A DNA stretch of 64,000 nt from Poa pratensis (GCA_947311845.1 CAMZMU010000060.1:3480488-3544487); one strand, 5' to 3'. Counted from the stretch's first letter, positions 31,812 through 43,698 are shown. Notes: generated by a model not told the origin, from the letters alone. Made by a program: numbers and translations.

Positions 31812-34033
31812 ATTCTCTCTTCAGCAGCGATGTTTGTTCTGGCTCTTACAAAGCTTCCAATTTATTTTTGCTTGTACTTCATCTGCTCCCGTTTATTTTA
31901 TTGCTCTTACGATAGAGCATGCAGATCGTTAATTGTATTGGTATTCCTACTCTTTCTGTTCTTCCCGAGTTCTGCTCATACTTTTCTTTCAGACACAGGC
32001 TTTCTACCAATTCCTTTGAGTGACTCTAATTGTCTTGGTCCCCGTTGGCCATTGCTCTCCTGCACTTAAATGGATAATTTCTTAGATTGACAGGAGAAAC
32101 CGTGCTAAATAAGCAAAATTATCTAGGATGCATGAAAGATCTTCTGTGATCGAAATTATACTTCAGTTAAATATTCTATGAACTATATAAGCCAAAGAGC
32201 AAATTGAGTTAGCTAATGCAGCACTCTTACAAAATTATAACAAACCAAGTCAAGTACTGCGGAAGTTGGCAACAGTTTAAATTGGCACTGAAGATATAAA
32301 TATTCGAATTAGACGCAGGTTGCTACCTACTTGAGTTAGTTCTCTAACTTGTCCGCTTCAATCATTGGTTTTCTCCAGTATAGCACAAAGTTTTTTGCAG
32401 AATAGGCAGACAGTCATGTAATTGGGAAATTTCTGTAATTGGTGATGCATGTGACCGGACAGCATAGTGCAAAAGAACCAATTTATTTGTAAGGCATCAT
32501 AGTTTCCAATCAACGGCTTCTGCTCGATTATGGATTTTGTAGCAAAAGTAAACAATGGTTTAGCGACGTTTGTTGTGTATTTCTTCAAGCGCAAACCATT
32601 ACGCAAAAAAAAATAATCGTAGCAGCCCAAAATTTGTACAGACACTACCTTCAAGGGATCCCAGTTTCCTTCTCTGCATGAAGCTGCATGTCCTGAACAC
32701 TCGAATATATGTCTGGAAAAGATGGAGCAAGATGAGTCATGCATGGAAGAAACACGACCGTGAATTGTAAGAGAAGGATATAAAAAGGAAGTAGAGCATC
32801 ATCTGCACCTGGTACTTTTCCTTTTTTCTCTGCGGCACCCCCGTCGAATAGCTTGAACACAACTTTCTTGGCTGGAAAATAGACTCTAAATTAATTTTTT
32901 CGCTGCAGCTGATGCATCCATCCTTCTCAGAGCACACTCAAAGCAGTGACTGAAGATAAATGCCGGAAGACTGGCGATCTAGCAGCGCTGGCCGGAGAAG
33001 AGATTTGTGTGTAGTGGAGCAGCAAAAGCAGCGGGTGCGTGTTCATCTAACACCTGTCAGTGCAGCCGAGCCACCCTTTCTATCTTACAACTTTACAAGT
33101 AACTGGTGAGTTCTTCTGCAGTGTCTTCTTCAATATGTTCTCACCAAGATATAGACACGGCTCTGAACCTCTTTGGATTCTTTCGATGCTGCGTGCGTCA
33201 GTGTGAGATTCCCACTGCAGCAGCAGCAGCAGCAGGCCGGGTCAAGTCTTGCCCATGCCCTTAAGCCATAGGTCTGCTCTTTAGGCAATTTATGCTTTTG
33301 TCATGTTTCAGTTTAAGCTTCCTTTGCAGAAAATATGTACTCGTAGAATATAGAATTCGTTTTACCGTCGATTGCTGTAGTAATGTCTTTACAGTGATGG
33401 TGTCGAAAGGTTGTGACCTATTTTCCGCAACGCTGTGCACTAATATTGTATGCATTTTCTTGAACAAAACAAAAGTTGGCATTCATCCAAACAAAAGAAA
33501 ACAAAAGTTGACCATGATCCAGATAGTGGTTGTGTTAATTTTGATCACTAACCAAACACCCCTAACCTCAATCATGAGAAGCGTTTGCACACCATAGAAT
33601 GATTCTCCCCAGTTCCGTGGTCAGTTTACCAAACAATCTCTGCATTCCCATTGCGATGCTGGCAGGTGCATTGTTGAGAATCTTGTTGCGAAGCCTGCAG
33701 GTGCATTATCGTGATTCCCATTGTTAGTCAACGAAGACAAAAATGCAAATAAGCAAACTCAATTTAAAGCACATCAAAGGATAGATCATCTGTTGGCATC
33801 CTGGTTAGTGGGATCAAGTCGATGACCCACTCCTTCACTATGGCGTCGTTCATCCATGTGAACGTTGGTCCATAAGGCAGCGTATCTGTTAGCTAAATCA
33901 TGTATTTCTGTTACCTCACTAGAGGTTTTCCATTCAGTTCCGGATTGTATCCCGGGATCATTGTGTATTGATGTTATTTAATCAATAAAGCACGGAAATC
34001 AGTTTTGGATAGTAGGAGCAAACGATCCCACTA
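31812..34033. other. No gene assigned; may include Helitron 5' region
   Basis: Short minus-strand open stretches exist (for example 32820-32880, ending at a plausible donor GTACCAG|GTGCAG) and could be upstream Helitron exons, but no domain is recognisable. A short CAG run lies at about 33219-33234. Confidence 0.35.
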
Positions 34034-34347
34034 TCTACAAACAGTATTTGAAAATGTAAAAAAAAAGTTCAAACAAAATTTCGGGTATACATCCGGGCAT
34101 TGTATGTTTGTGCAGAAAGTTTCGTGAAAAAATGACATTTTTTGTGGGCTATGCAAAAAAGAAAAATCCCGGCGCTCCAAAATTATTTTGTACGAGACAT
34201 TTATTTATCTTTTTTGCACAGCCTAAAAAAATATCTTTTTTTTGTGCGAATATAGAATGTCTAGATCTACCTCCGAATTTTTTGTTTGAAATTTTTACAT
34301 TTTGAAATGTATTTAAAAACATTTTCATAGCGGGTACATCTAGACCC
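34034..34347. mobile_element. Foldback/MITE-like element, copy A
   Basis: The left part ATTTGAAAATGTAAAAAAAA with TTCAAACAAAATTTCGG is mirrored at the right by GAATTTTTTGTTTGAAATTT with TTACATTTTGAAATG. The centre (TTTCGTGAAAAAATGACATT, TTTGTGGGCTATGCAAAAAA) is shared with 37205-37535. No target duplication was established. Confidence 0.5.
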
Positions 34348-36034
34348 ATGAGTCAAAACACAGTGTCCATAAAGTGTTGTTTCCGTCAAAAGAAATAAAG
34401 TCCATGCTTACATCGATAACTGATAGTACATGATTCCTACTAAGGGTGGGCAACTCCAATAGGATGGCGCATTTCGTCCGACCAGGTCCATTTTTGTCCG
34501 CATGGATAAACCATCATCCAACGGTGCGGCGCAAACGGTCAATATCCGTTTTGATGTCTGCTTGGACCTATTTTAGCCTGAACCCGCTATCAAATACATA
34601 CCCTCATGGAGATTTACACATCAACTTGGCGAGAGCATACACATAAATAGGAGATCATGTAAGAATGTAAATAAACAAATTCTAGATAGCAAAATAGCAT
34701 CATATATATAACATGCATGATCTGATCATAACATCACAATTCATCATATCCCAGCAAACACAACATCAATAGCAATTACATCGTATGAATCTCGATCATG
34801 TTAGGTAGCTCACGAGACCTTTGTAATGAGAAACATGGAGAAGAGAAAACCATCCCTAGCTACTGTTATGTACCCGTAACTCAAGGGTGAACTTCTCACG
34901 CATCATCTTGGAGGCGGCAATGGTGATGTAGGTGCATCCGGTGACAAATTCCCCCTCTGGCATAGTACCAAAAAGGGCTCCAGATCTGTGTTCGCAACGG
35001 CTGTGATGGCTCTGTATCGTATTTTTCCCAAGCGAATACTGATATCGTCTAACTAGGTCAGGGGGTTAAGGTAGGCGAAGGGGCAACACGAGGGGAGCGA
35101 GGAGGTGGTGGCGCGGGCCCTGGGCGCCCCCTTCCTTTGGCTTTGGCTCTCCATCTTCGTCTCGAAAAGTTACTGCGATTTCTTATTTTTCCTGAACTTT
35201 CTCCGCAACTTTATTTTTGACCTTTTCTGCGATAAAAAAATAAAACTGAACTTGCTACGTTACAACGGGGGTTAATAGGTTAGTCCAGTGAAAACAATGT
35301 AAAATGATATAAAAGCATGATGAAAGCATGCGACTATTAATGGTATAATTGTAGCATGAAACAATAAAAAATTGTAGATACGTTTGAGACGCAACACCGA
35401 TGTATGGCTACCTACCGGGGCACGCCCAGTGTCCCGCTTATCCACCTCAGCCCGGGACAGCTCGCAGAAAATCACCGATTTCGTGCCGATTTTCTCCATG
35501 GTACCTTGCATCGATCTCAACACCGCACATCTGGCCGACGACCCACCCAGGATGCAAAGGAAGCCGGCATGGGTCATCTCCCATCAAACCTCCCGATGCA
35601 CGCAACCTGTTCAACATATTGTCGGGGCCGACACCGCATGTCCCATGATACTACGAGATCGAGGACAAAGAGGGTCTCGTGGCAGACATGATCAGTGAGG
35701 GTGGCCAAGGGATTGAGCATGATGGCGCCCAAGAGAGTCAATGCCAAGAGGGTGTCCACATCGGGAGGAGCCATTGTTCGCAGATGAGATAACTCAACAA
35801 GCCCAGACACAAAAGAGGCGGCAAAGCCTGAAGACCGGAGCATACATGTAGGAGGAGAACAAGATGCTTTGCGAGGCATGGATGGAAATTGGAGAGTGTA
35901 TCTGAATTCTTCCATAAACAAAGGTAGTATGATCCCCACAAATTTGAGAGTGACCAGAGTGCATTGTCACCTCAAAACAGGTGGAATTTTATACAAGCAG
36001 AATGCAATACATTTTGTGACTCCTATGATCATGT
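34348..36034. other. Intergenic; possible non-autonomous Harbinger remnant
   Basis: The stretch around 34446-34560 (GTCCGCATGGATAAACC..., GGTGCGGCGCAAACGG) resembles sequences commonly flanking grass Harbinger elements, but no matching opposite terminus or transposase was found. No other gene is visible up to the CACTA terminus. Confidence 0.3.
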
Positions 36035-36397
36035 CACTAGTACAAAACGACACATCAGATACCCCTCTATGAAAAGGCACGAGTTACATGACAGAAAATC
36101 GAGCTTTCCGCGTGAAAAATGCGGCCCGCTAGGCAAGCTGGCCCGTGTCCCGACATTCATAGGCATTGGCCTTGAATTTTCACCCGCTGTCAATATATTG
36201 GTAACAGAGGTTTCTATGCCTCCGTGTCAATATGTCCCTCAATGGAATCATACAATTCTATGCAACCGTTGGCGAGGTTGGGTATATAAATTCCTTTTTA
36301 GGCCTATCTTGGATATTATAAAAGACTGTTGGTTCACCCTTGTTACTCTGCTCTAACTTGTTTCTACTCCGCACTCGTGTCCTCCATCGCCAAGAGC

Positions 36398-36994
36398 ATG
36401 AGCTCGTCGGGGAGATCGACGGCGTCCTCCTCCTGCCCCGCCGGCGCCTGGTCAGCTCTGCTGCTTGTGAAAGTGTGGGTTGCCGCTGTAGAAACACGTT
36501 TCATCGAGTGTCGCGTTCGGATCTGAACTCAGGTCGGATCTGCTTCAAGTGTCCAAATCACAGGGTTAGTTGCACGCTTGGACCAATTTTGATTGATTTC
36601 TTTTCTATGTGTGATGTTGATTTGGATCTAGATTTGATTTTCTATTTGACAGGGGAGGGGTGCAGAGGATTATGAGAGCTGTGTTTTTTTGGATTGAAGA
36701 TTATTTTGATATGCTGCTTGCTAATGGCTCGAAGTGGAAGCTGCAGAGCTAGAAAATGTAGCCTTGATTGTCAGGAGCGCCAGGAAGGAGATGCAGACAC
36801 ACACTGTAGCTGCAGTAACTGGTTTGGCATGGAGGCCAACAAACACTTTGACTAAAGTTGACCATGTTGTTGTGCGAAAGGAGCGGCAGAAAGGAACAGA
36901 AATAGCTCAGTTAAATGTTAGAATGATTTTGTGTGTTTGTGTGCTGCTGTTAGGTGTGAACTTGTATGCATCTATGAAAATCAGAAGAATGTAG
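36398..36994 (+). pseudogene. GRF-type zinc finger plus C-terminal membrane segment, gene relic in CACTA
   Basis: The ATG at 36398 opens MSSSGRSTASSSCPAGAWSA, the usual serine-rich start of a large plant family of small GRF-zinc-finger proteins. In the next frame follow GCRCRNTFHRVSRSDLNSGR and ICFKCPNHR, then a probable intron (36565-36652, donor AGG|GTTAGT, acceptor GACAG|G). Exon 2 reads GAEDYESC, then FWIEDYFDMLLANGS, which supplies the last cysteine and the FW-E motif. After another shift come EVEAAELENVALIVRSARKE and a hydrophobic segment (MILCVCVLLLGVNLYA) up to TAG at 36992-36994. At least three frameshifts are present, one in a T run, so it is dead. GRF zinc fingers bind single-stranded nucleic acid in other proteins; the role in this small family is not established. 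Confidence 0.6.
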
Positions 36995-37180
36995 TAGGTT
37001 TGTATGCAGCTATGGAAATCAGTAGAATATAGTAGGTTTGTATGCAGCTATGTAAATCAGAAGAATCTAGTAGGTGTGAACTTGTATGCAACTATGGAAA
37101 TCAGTAGAATGTAGTAGGTGTGAACTCGTGTGCACCACAAAGTATAATGTTGTAGCGTTGTATGCAACAATGAAAAGGGA
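36953..37180 (+). repeat. Minisatellite built from the end of the GRF-finger gene
   Basis: Units of about 37-44 bp (GGTGTGAACTTGTATGCA, then CTATGGAAATCAGTAGAATG) begin at about 36953, 36997, 37034, 37072 and 37117. The first copy is the last coding segment and stop codon of the GRF-finger relic. A further piece, TTGTATGCAGCTATGAAAG, lies at about 37580, beyond a foldback element. Confidence 0.78.
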
Positions 37181-37204
37181 GTGGTGTTTTGGCTCCAAGG
37201 TGCA

Positions 37205-37535
37205 TATGCACTCTTTATTTAAAATATCTTTTGCACATATTTTGAAATGTCAAAAAAATTAGAAAAAAAATATTCGCACATAGGTCTTAATATGTTATGT
37301 GCTCACAAAGTCATTTCACGAAAAACGACACTTTTTGTGGCTTGTATAAAAAAGAAAAAAATTGGTGCTAAAATAAGTCTTTTCACGAACACTTTTTTTG
37401 TCTTTTTTACACAATGCACAAAATATATCGGTTTTTGGTGAAACCACTTTGTAAACACATAGAATATGAAGATCTATCCAGGAACTTTATTTCAGATTTT
37501 TTTTACATTTTGAAATATGTTTTTGAACTACCGGG
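37205..37535. mobile_element. Foldback/MITE-like element, copy B
   Basis: It is the same family as 34034-34347: ATTTTGAAATGTCAAAAAAA near the left, TTACATTTTGAAATATG near the right, and TTTCACGAAAAACGACACTT with TTTGTGGCTTGTATAAAAAA in the centre. It sits inside the minisatellite of the GRF-finger gene, so it arrived after that array expanded. Confidence 0.55.
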
Positions 37536-37634
37536 TGCCAAAGTGAATTTCCGCAATGAAAATCAGTATAGTGATTTAGGTTTGTATGCAGCTATGAAAG
37601 TCGCTAGAAAAGTGTATAGTGGCGTAACCACAAA

Positions 37635-38756
37635 GGAAACGGTTATATATACTTGGCGAAGTATCTGGTGAAAACAGCCGTTCGATGAAAACTTGCAAAC
37701 TTCCGTGCTGGTCCATTGGATCGACAACAGACGCCACGGATCAAATGAAGGAGCACTAACCACCCACAACACTCTTTTGCGGATAACCCCCAACTTTAAC
37801 CCGGGATCGGGAAATCCTCGGCGCTTCGTCTTCGATCTTGCGCTGCGAATCTGCGATGGAGAATCGCCGTACATCGGGCACCGGCCGTGTGCCGTCCACC
37901 TCCACCAGGCCCGCCCACGATTTCTCTCCCTCCAGCGGGCCCTCACCCTCGTCCATCACCGGACCCGGCGGTGAGCCAAGGCCCTCTGCTGGAACCAGCC
38001 GGCCGTGAGACAACGCCCTCCGCCGTCCATGACTCTCATAAGAAAGGGACTCGTCTGCAGATTGAAACACACAACTAATTGAAATCAATGATTCAGTCCT
38101 TCAAATTATCAATCACCCATGAACTGCATCGCATCAGAAATTCAGAATAAGCACTATGTTTGCATCACGACATCCATGAATTGCATCGCAGAAGCAAAAG
38201 CTTCAACGTTTGCACAAAATTGCATCAGTTACAGGGAAACGAAGTGCAGTCCTCAGCTGGACGGCAACAGTAAGGACGGACGCCGAGTTTCACGAGGTTA
38301 CGCGCCACTATTTTCTGACCGCTGAGCTACGGTGGCGTGGGGCACCACCAGGTTGCCGCCTCGCCGTCCCTTGAGGGCATCGCCGTGGCCGTCGGGTTGC
38401 CGTTGCATGGGGCAAACGCCACGGATGGCATCACGTCGGGCCAGCGCCGACTCGCCGCAGTGCGGGAGCAGTATCAGCGTCCGAGTCGCCGCCGTATGAG
38501 GAGCAGCGTGGTGGTCTCTGAATTGCCATGTATGGGGAAGACCAGGCCTCCCTGAGGCCATGTCGTAGGTGTTAATTAAGCCAAGCTAATGACAAAGTGA
38601 GGGGTTATCCGCAAAAGAGTGTTTAGTGGGTGGTGAGTGCTCCCACGTTTGATCCGTGGCGTTTGTTGTCGATCCAATGGACCAGCGCGGAAGTTTGCAA
38701 GTTTTCACCCAACGACTGTTTTCACCAGATACTTCGCCTATATACTTACCGTTTCC
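37635..38756. mobile_element. Long-TIR element nested in CACTA, 1.1 kb
   Basis: About 160 bp at 37635-37795 (GGAAACGGTTATATATACTT ... CTCTTTTGCGGATAACCCC) recurs inverted at 38600-38756. No transposase is present and no target duplication was identified. Long TIRs suggest a MULE or a foldback element. The GC-rich interior (37800-38560) has no recognised gene. Confidence 0.68.
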
Positions 38757-38834
38757 GATAATGTCGTGCAAATATAATAGACTACATGACCTAGAATAAC
38801 CCTTATCCTCTCATTCTTCCTCTTCACTCCGCAT

Positions 38835-39115
38835 CTGGAACCCGGTGTGGCGGCAACCCTTGCCCTCTCATTGTTCCCCTTCGCTCCGGATATGGAAATC
38901 GGTGTGGCGGCGCCCTAACCCTTGCCCTCTCATTCTTCCCCTTCACTCTGGATCTTTAAACCGGTGTGGCGGCACCCTAACCCTTGCCCTCTCATCCTCC
39001 CACCTCACTAGGTGCCCTAACCCTTGCCCACTCATCCTCCCACCTCACTAGGTGTGGCGGCGCCCTAACCCTTGCCCTCTCTTCCTCCCCCTTCACCCAG
39101 TGTGGTAGCAGTACC
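38835..39115. repeat. Minisatellite, unit about 55 bp
   Basis: Repeated units of the type CCGGTGTGGCGGCACCCTAA plus CCCTTGCCCTCTCATTCTTC plus CCCTTCACTC occur about five to six times with truncations. It lies inside the CACTA element. Confidence 0.8.
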
Positions 39116-39244
39116 CGGTGTGGCGGCCGTAGATGAGAAGGGCCGGGAGGCGAGGCCGGCGACCTCGCCGAGCAAATCGACTGATTCCGCCTCGGGATCT
39201 GCTGGCTCAGAGGAGGAGGTGCCTAGAGATGTGAGGCCGCCGTC

Positions 39245-40085
39245 GACGAAGAAGAAAAAGACGAGGTATAAATCGTTCAGCTCATGAGCTAGTGTTCCTC
39301 ACATGTTCTATGTTCATCAGTTGTGCTCTGTTTTGATTTGTGATTTGTATTAAAAACTCACAAAATGTTCTATTGGTTTTATATTACATTGTGGATTATT
39401 TCGGTGACACTGTCCAAGATGGAGCAAGCCTCAGTATAGGGAACTTGGCGAAATTAATATGCTACAGAGGCTTGCGAGCTCGGTGTGGTTTCTTGATTTT
39501 AGTTTCTCCATCTATGTAGTTGCTTTCACCACCGTAAGTTTATTTTTCTTTTCGGAAAATCTAAATAGCATGCGCCTGCTATTTATCGTATATGTACGCG
39601 CCTGCGATTCCTACACCTCGCGTCGCTCGCGTAAAAATTTAATGCGTGCAGTGGGGATCGAACCGTCGACGGAGGAAAAGATGAGGTATAAATCGTTCAG
39701 CTCATGAGCTAGTGTTCCTCACATGTCCTATGTTCATCAGTTGTGCTCTGTTTTGATTTGTGATTTGTATTAGAAACTCACAAAATGTTCTATTGGTTTT
39801 ATATTACATTGTGGATTATTTCGATGACACTGTTTAAGATGGAGCAAGCCTCACTATAGAAACTTGGCAAAATTAATATGCTACGGAGTCTTGCGATCTC
39901 GGCGTGGTTTCTTGATTTTAGTTTCTTCATCTATGTAGTTGCTTTCACCACCGTAAGTTTATTTTTCTTTTCGAAAAATCTAAATAGCAGGCGCCTGCTA
40001 TTTGTCATATATGTACGCGCCTGTGATTCCTGCACCTCGCGTAAAAATTTAATGCGTGCAGTGGGGATCGAACCCGGGTCACAGG
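39245..40085. repeat. Tandem duplication, two copies of about 420 bp
   Basis: The block starting GAGGTATAAATCGTTCAGCT at 39263 recurs at 39683 with about 95 percent identity by eye. Both copies include ATGCTACRGAGKCTTGCGA and the segment leading into GCAGTGGGGATCGAAC. The first copy joins the second at CGTCGACGGAGGAAAAG, close to CGTCGACGAAGAAGAAAAAG before copy 1, consistent with unequal exchange between short similar words. Confidence 0.85.
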
Positions 40086-40125
40086 AAGGTGCGCTACCTT
40101 CACCCCCACTAGCCATCTAATCCAT
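40015..40125 (-). repeat. tRNA-derived SINE-like sequence
   Basis: The minus strand reads TGGCTAGTGGGGGTGAAGGT (box A-like) and, about 30 bases on, GGGTTCGATCCCCACTGCA (box B, a typical T-arm), i.e. an internal RNA polymerase III promoter. No complete tRNA cloverleaf is evident, so a SINE head is more likely than a tRNA gene. A truncated copy (GTGGGGATCGAACCGTCGAC on the plus strand) ends the first unit of the tandem duplication. Confidence 0.45.
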
Positions 40126-40919
40126 CCTCGTTTGATGCTAACTTACGAACGGTTAGCTTATTTAGCCATTGTATTTTTTGTTCTTTTTATAAAAATAAAT
40201 AATTTCTTTAATGACCGGTCTAGCAGCTGAACCATTTGAACCGGCGTCAGGCCAGTAAACCGTGAACCAACAGACTGACTGGTTTGGTTGCTGGTCCGGT
40301 TTTGTAATCTATGTCTGTCCCACAATATCGCCGCAAGCACATGGCTGCATCTTTTTCTCTTTGTCTCTCTCAAAAAAATCTTGTCTCCTTCCCACCACAT
40401 CGAGCGACGGCAGCGATGTAGAGAAGTTCTTGTCGGTCGAAGATGGCGGGACTGGGATGGCGGGTTGCGCGCGATGTTGTTGGGAGAGTCATGGACGAAT
40501 GGTGATTTCCTGAGCGCGACGCCAGAGCTCAGCACGCGGGGCCGCGGTGCTTGGGAGACGACGGTTGTGAGGACATGATTGCGAAGTTGTGTGTGAGGAT
40601 GTGTCAACTCAGTTCGTTCCATGCTCTCGTTCGGCGGGTTGGAGAGGACGGCGTAGGAGTCGGAGCACCTGTCGAGGCCATTTGTGTTGCTATCGCTGTG
40701 CTACAAGGGGTTGTGCCTGGTGCTGCCGCCAGAGTGTTCACGAAGAACCACTCGCCGGCTAATCCTTTTAGCAAGAGAGTCTGGATCTGCCGTTGTCGCT
40801 CCTGGTGGTATTATTAGTTGTTTTTAGATATACATTTTGCGAACTGTGTGTTATTGCGATGACCTACACGAGTCCAATTTGTCGTTGTAGCTTGTTGCGT
40901 CCTCATTAGATGATAGATT

Positions 40920-41880
40920 AGCTGTACCCTACTTTTTCGGTAATAATTACCAAGTATTGGTATAGTTACCCACCCAATACTGACGGAGTTACCCGTATGT
41001 TCAAGATATAATTATCGATGACAAAATCGGTTTAGTTACTCTATTCTCTCGGTAATAGTTACCAACATGATACTCTCTCGGTTATAGCTACCCAACTAGT
41101 ACTGATAAAGTTATCAATCTAGTATCATGAAGTTCATGTAAAGAAAAAATTACCAGCTTAATATAGATAAAGTTACCCACGCAGTACTAATGGATTTACC
41201 AACCAAGTACTGATAAAGTTACCAACCCAATACTGATGGAGTTACCCACCTAGTACTGATGGAGTTACCCAGCAGGTACTGACGGAGTTACGTACCCATG
41301 TGTTCATGATATAGTTATCCACCACGAAATCGATGCAGTTACCCTACTTAATCGGTAATAGTTACCCACCCAGTACTGATAAAGTTACCAACCTACTATT
41401 GATAAAATTACCCACCGAGTACTGATGGAGTTACCCACCCAGTACTGATGGAGTTACCACCCAGTACTGATGAAGTTACCCATGTGTTTTCATGTGTAGT
41501 TATCCACCACAAAATCGTTATAGTTACCCTACTCTCTCGGTAATAGTTACCACCCAATACTGATGGATTTACCCACCCAATACTGATAAAGTTACCTATG
41601 TGTTTTCATGGTGTAGTTATCTAGCACGAAATCAATATAGTTATAATACTCTCTCGATAATAGTTACCCACCCAATACTGATGGAGTTACCCACTTAGTA
41701 CTTATGAAGTTATCCATGTGTACATGATGTGGTTATCCACCACGAAATCGATGTAGTTACAATGTCCTCTAAATAATAGTTACGAACACAATGCCCATCT
41801 TTTTTAGTTGTAGTTGTCACTATGAAATCGACAGTTATCATCATAATACTTATGCACGATAAATTTACCATCTCAAAGTG
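40920..41880. repeat. Tandem array with higher-order structure (GTTACCCACCCAGTACTGATG)
   Basis: The basic unit is about 20-23 bp, with variants of GTTACCCACCYARTACTGAT followed by GGA or AAA. Every roughly 110-190 bp a longer block returns: CATGATGTAGTTATCCACCA, then CGAAATCGATGTAGTTACCC, then TACTCTCTCGGTAATAGTTA. It recurs at about 41000, 41305, 41490, 41605 and 41725, so the array has two levels of repetition. It lies inside the CACTA element. Confidence 0.88.
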
Positions 41881-43119
41881 ATGTGCTAACTTTAAAACTC
41901 GTAAAAATCTAAAAGAACAACAAAAAATGGTTTTATTTCAACCTAAATACTAATCATTAATATGGTGGGTAACTTACGTATTCAAGCATGTGTAACTTAT
42001 ATGTTACAGGGTGTAGGGTGGGTAACTTTTGGTCGCAACAAAAAAAGTTGTCAGAATATATCAACATGGGATCCAATTTCGAAGATCTCGTCGTGACTAG
42101 CTCAGCGATGAAAACAGATTCTAAATCGGATAAACGGTTTGGCCTATAAAACTTTTAAAATTTTCAAATTTTGCATTTAATGCGAGATGACATCAGATTG
42201 TTTGTTTATTTGTGCATGCATGCAAAAGGGGCCATTTCTCTCGCTCGCCCGCGCGCTCCGCGTGCGCACACTACGTACAAATACGCTAACCAGCAGGCGC
42301 CTGCTGATTAGTCGTGTCCTTTTCTTTTACACTGTTGAATCCTATGGTCTATTCATTGAATTCTACTCATAGTTTGTACCTTTCTTCAATTGCAAATAAG
42401 CAGAGTTTTCAGGATGTGGGTAGCAATTAAGTGGCACATGTGATTTGGAGAAGCATGAAACCACTACTCGAGTCTCTTGCTAGCCCGAAGACTGTTTTCG
42501 GGTTTTGGGAACGGACGGGCGAGCTGAGGAAGAAGGTCGGTGTAGCTGGAGAAGAGTGGAATAGAGTGGAGCACCATAAAGATAAGTTTAGGGAGGCATG
42601 AGAATGATAGGTTTAGCGAGGCATGTGTAATTCATTATCTTCTGATGCAATGTACTGGTGACAATTGTTTTACGCTATGAATGAATTTGCTATCATTTTT
42701 GTGATTATGCTGTGAGATTTTAAATGTCCAGTGTCATCTGTATTCCTGCTGTAGGATTGTGAAGAAACCTCAATGCAAACGAGTAGAAACACATACTCTG
42801 TTACTGATGTGGCCGATAAATCGGCAACGGAGATATATGTGTAACCTTTGCCCAAACTGGCCTCATCGGTGACGGTTAAAGCCTCCGTTCCGCCCTCAGC
42901 AGCGGGGGTAGGGACACGGACCGTTTATCCGTTTCCGATGAGAATTTTGGCCCGTTTGCGATGTGTCATTCTATAGTAGTGTGTGGTTGGCCGGCCAGTG
43001 AGTGGCACTGACGTCAAGGAGCTGGTATATTTCCATTTCCCTTCACCCGTTCATATGCATGAGTATATATCGTCCTACTGTACATATAAATGTATCTTGT
43101 TGGTTTCATAGCCCACATA

Positions 43120-43698
43120 TAGGTGCTTCAACCTTTGGAAACCTTTAATACCCAACATGGGGGCAGGACATTTACCTTGACTCATTATTGGATGTCAATT
43201 GAAGATTATCAAAACTTGCCAGACCTCTCTGTGTCACTCAAAAGAGGTGGGGGAGCATCGGTCGTCGACCTTGAGGCTGCCGCCCCAAGTGAGGACCAAC
43301 TCCAATCTGGATGCAAAGCGTGATGCTTCAATAGTCGCTTTGCAAGAAACATTGAAGGGGTTCATAACCCAAAGAAGGTGTCAAATGAGAAGATGGAAGA
43401 GAGGGAATAGAGAAAACACCGGGAGAAACAGGAGACAACAAAGAAGTTCTTTGAATTACAAAAGAAGAAGCTCGAGATGGATGAAGCCAATGCCCGCTTA
43501 AAAGCCAAGGAAGTGGAAATCAATGTGGCCGATGCTCGGTCAAGAGGCAAGGAAGTGGAGCTTAGGCAAACGGAGCTAGAGATCGTGCTACTCCTCGAGG
43601 AGCCCCGGATCATGGGGGCCGACTTAAGCACCGTGTCCCCAACAAAAAGGGCTTGGTTTCTGCAGAGGCAAGAGTTCATGATCGATCAAGATGCATGA
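43120..43698 (+). pseudogene. NAM-associated / Myb-like protein relic (Harbinger accessory type)
   Basis: Readable stretches are FNTQHGGRTFTLTHYWMSIE, then DAKRDASIVALQETLKGFIT in a second frame, then KAKEVEINVADARSRGKEVE and ADLSTVSPTKRAWFLQRQEF in a third, ending with TGA at 43696-43698. This order matches the C-terminal NAM-associated domain of the Myb/trihelix-like protein that accompanies PIF/Harbinger transposases and also exists as a large free-standing grass family. At least two frameshifts lie between 43250 and 43480. The N-terminal Myb/SANT-like part is missing. A Harbinger origin is an inference; a free-standing family member is possible. Confidence 0.68.

Larger units (their letters stand above)
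36035..42981. mobile_element. CACTA (En/Spm) transposon, 6.95 kb, non-autonomous
   Basis: The left end CACTAGTACAAAACGACACA and the complement of the right end (CACTACTATAGAATGACACA) agree at 18 of the first 22 bases. TGT flanks both sides (36032-36034 and 42982-42984), the 3-bp duplication of CACTA elements. No TNP2-type transposase or TnpA-like gene is readable, so it would move only with help. The interior holds a GRF-zinc-finger gene relic, a long-TIR insertion, a foldback element, several minisatellites, a SINE-like sequence and a roughly 1 kb repeat array. The element looks like a vehicle for captured and expanding sequence. Confidence 0.82.

Noticed and set aside
33219..33234. CAG trinucleotide run as a coding polyglutamine tract
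   Set aside because: It has five or so units outside any supported reading frame and is just a short microsatellite.
38900..39070. CCCTAACCC words resembling plant telomere repeats
   Set aside because: They are part of a 55-bp minisatellite unit (GGCGCCCTAACCCTTGCCC) and are not tandem TTTAGGG copies.
40015..40125. A tRNA gene on the minus strand
   Set aside because: A and B box-like words are present, but no acceptor stem or anticodon arm could be folded; a SINE-like head fits better.
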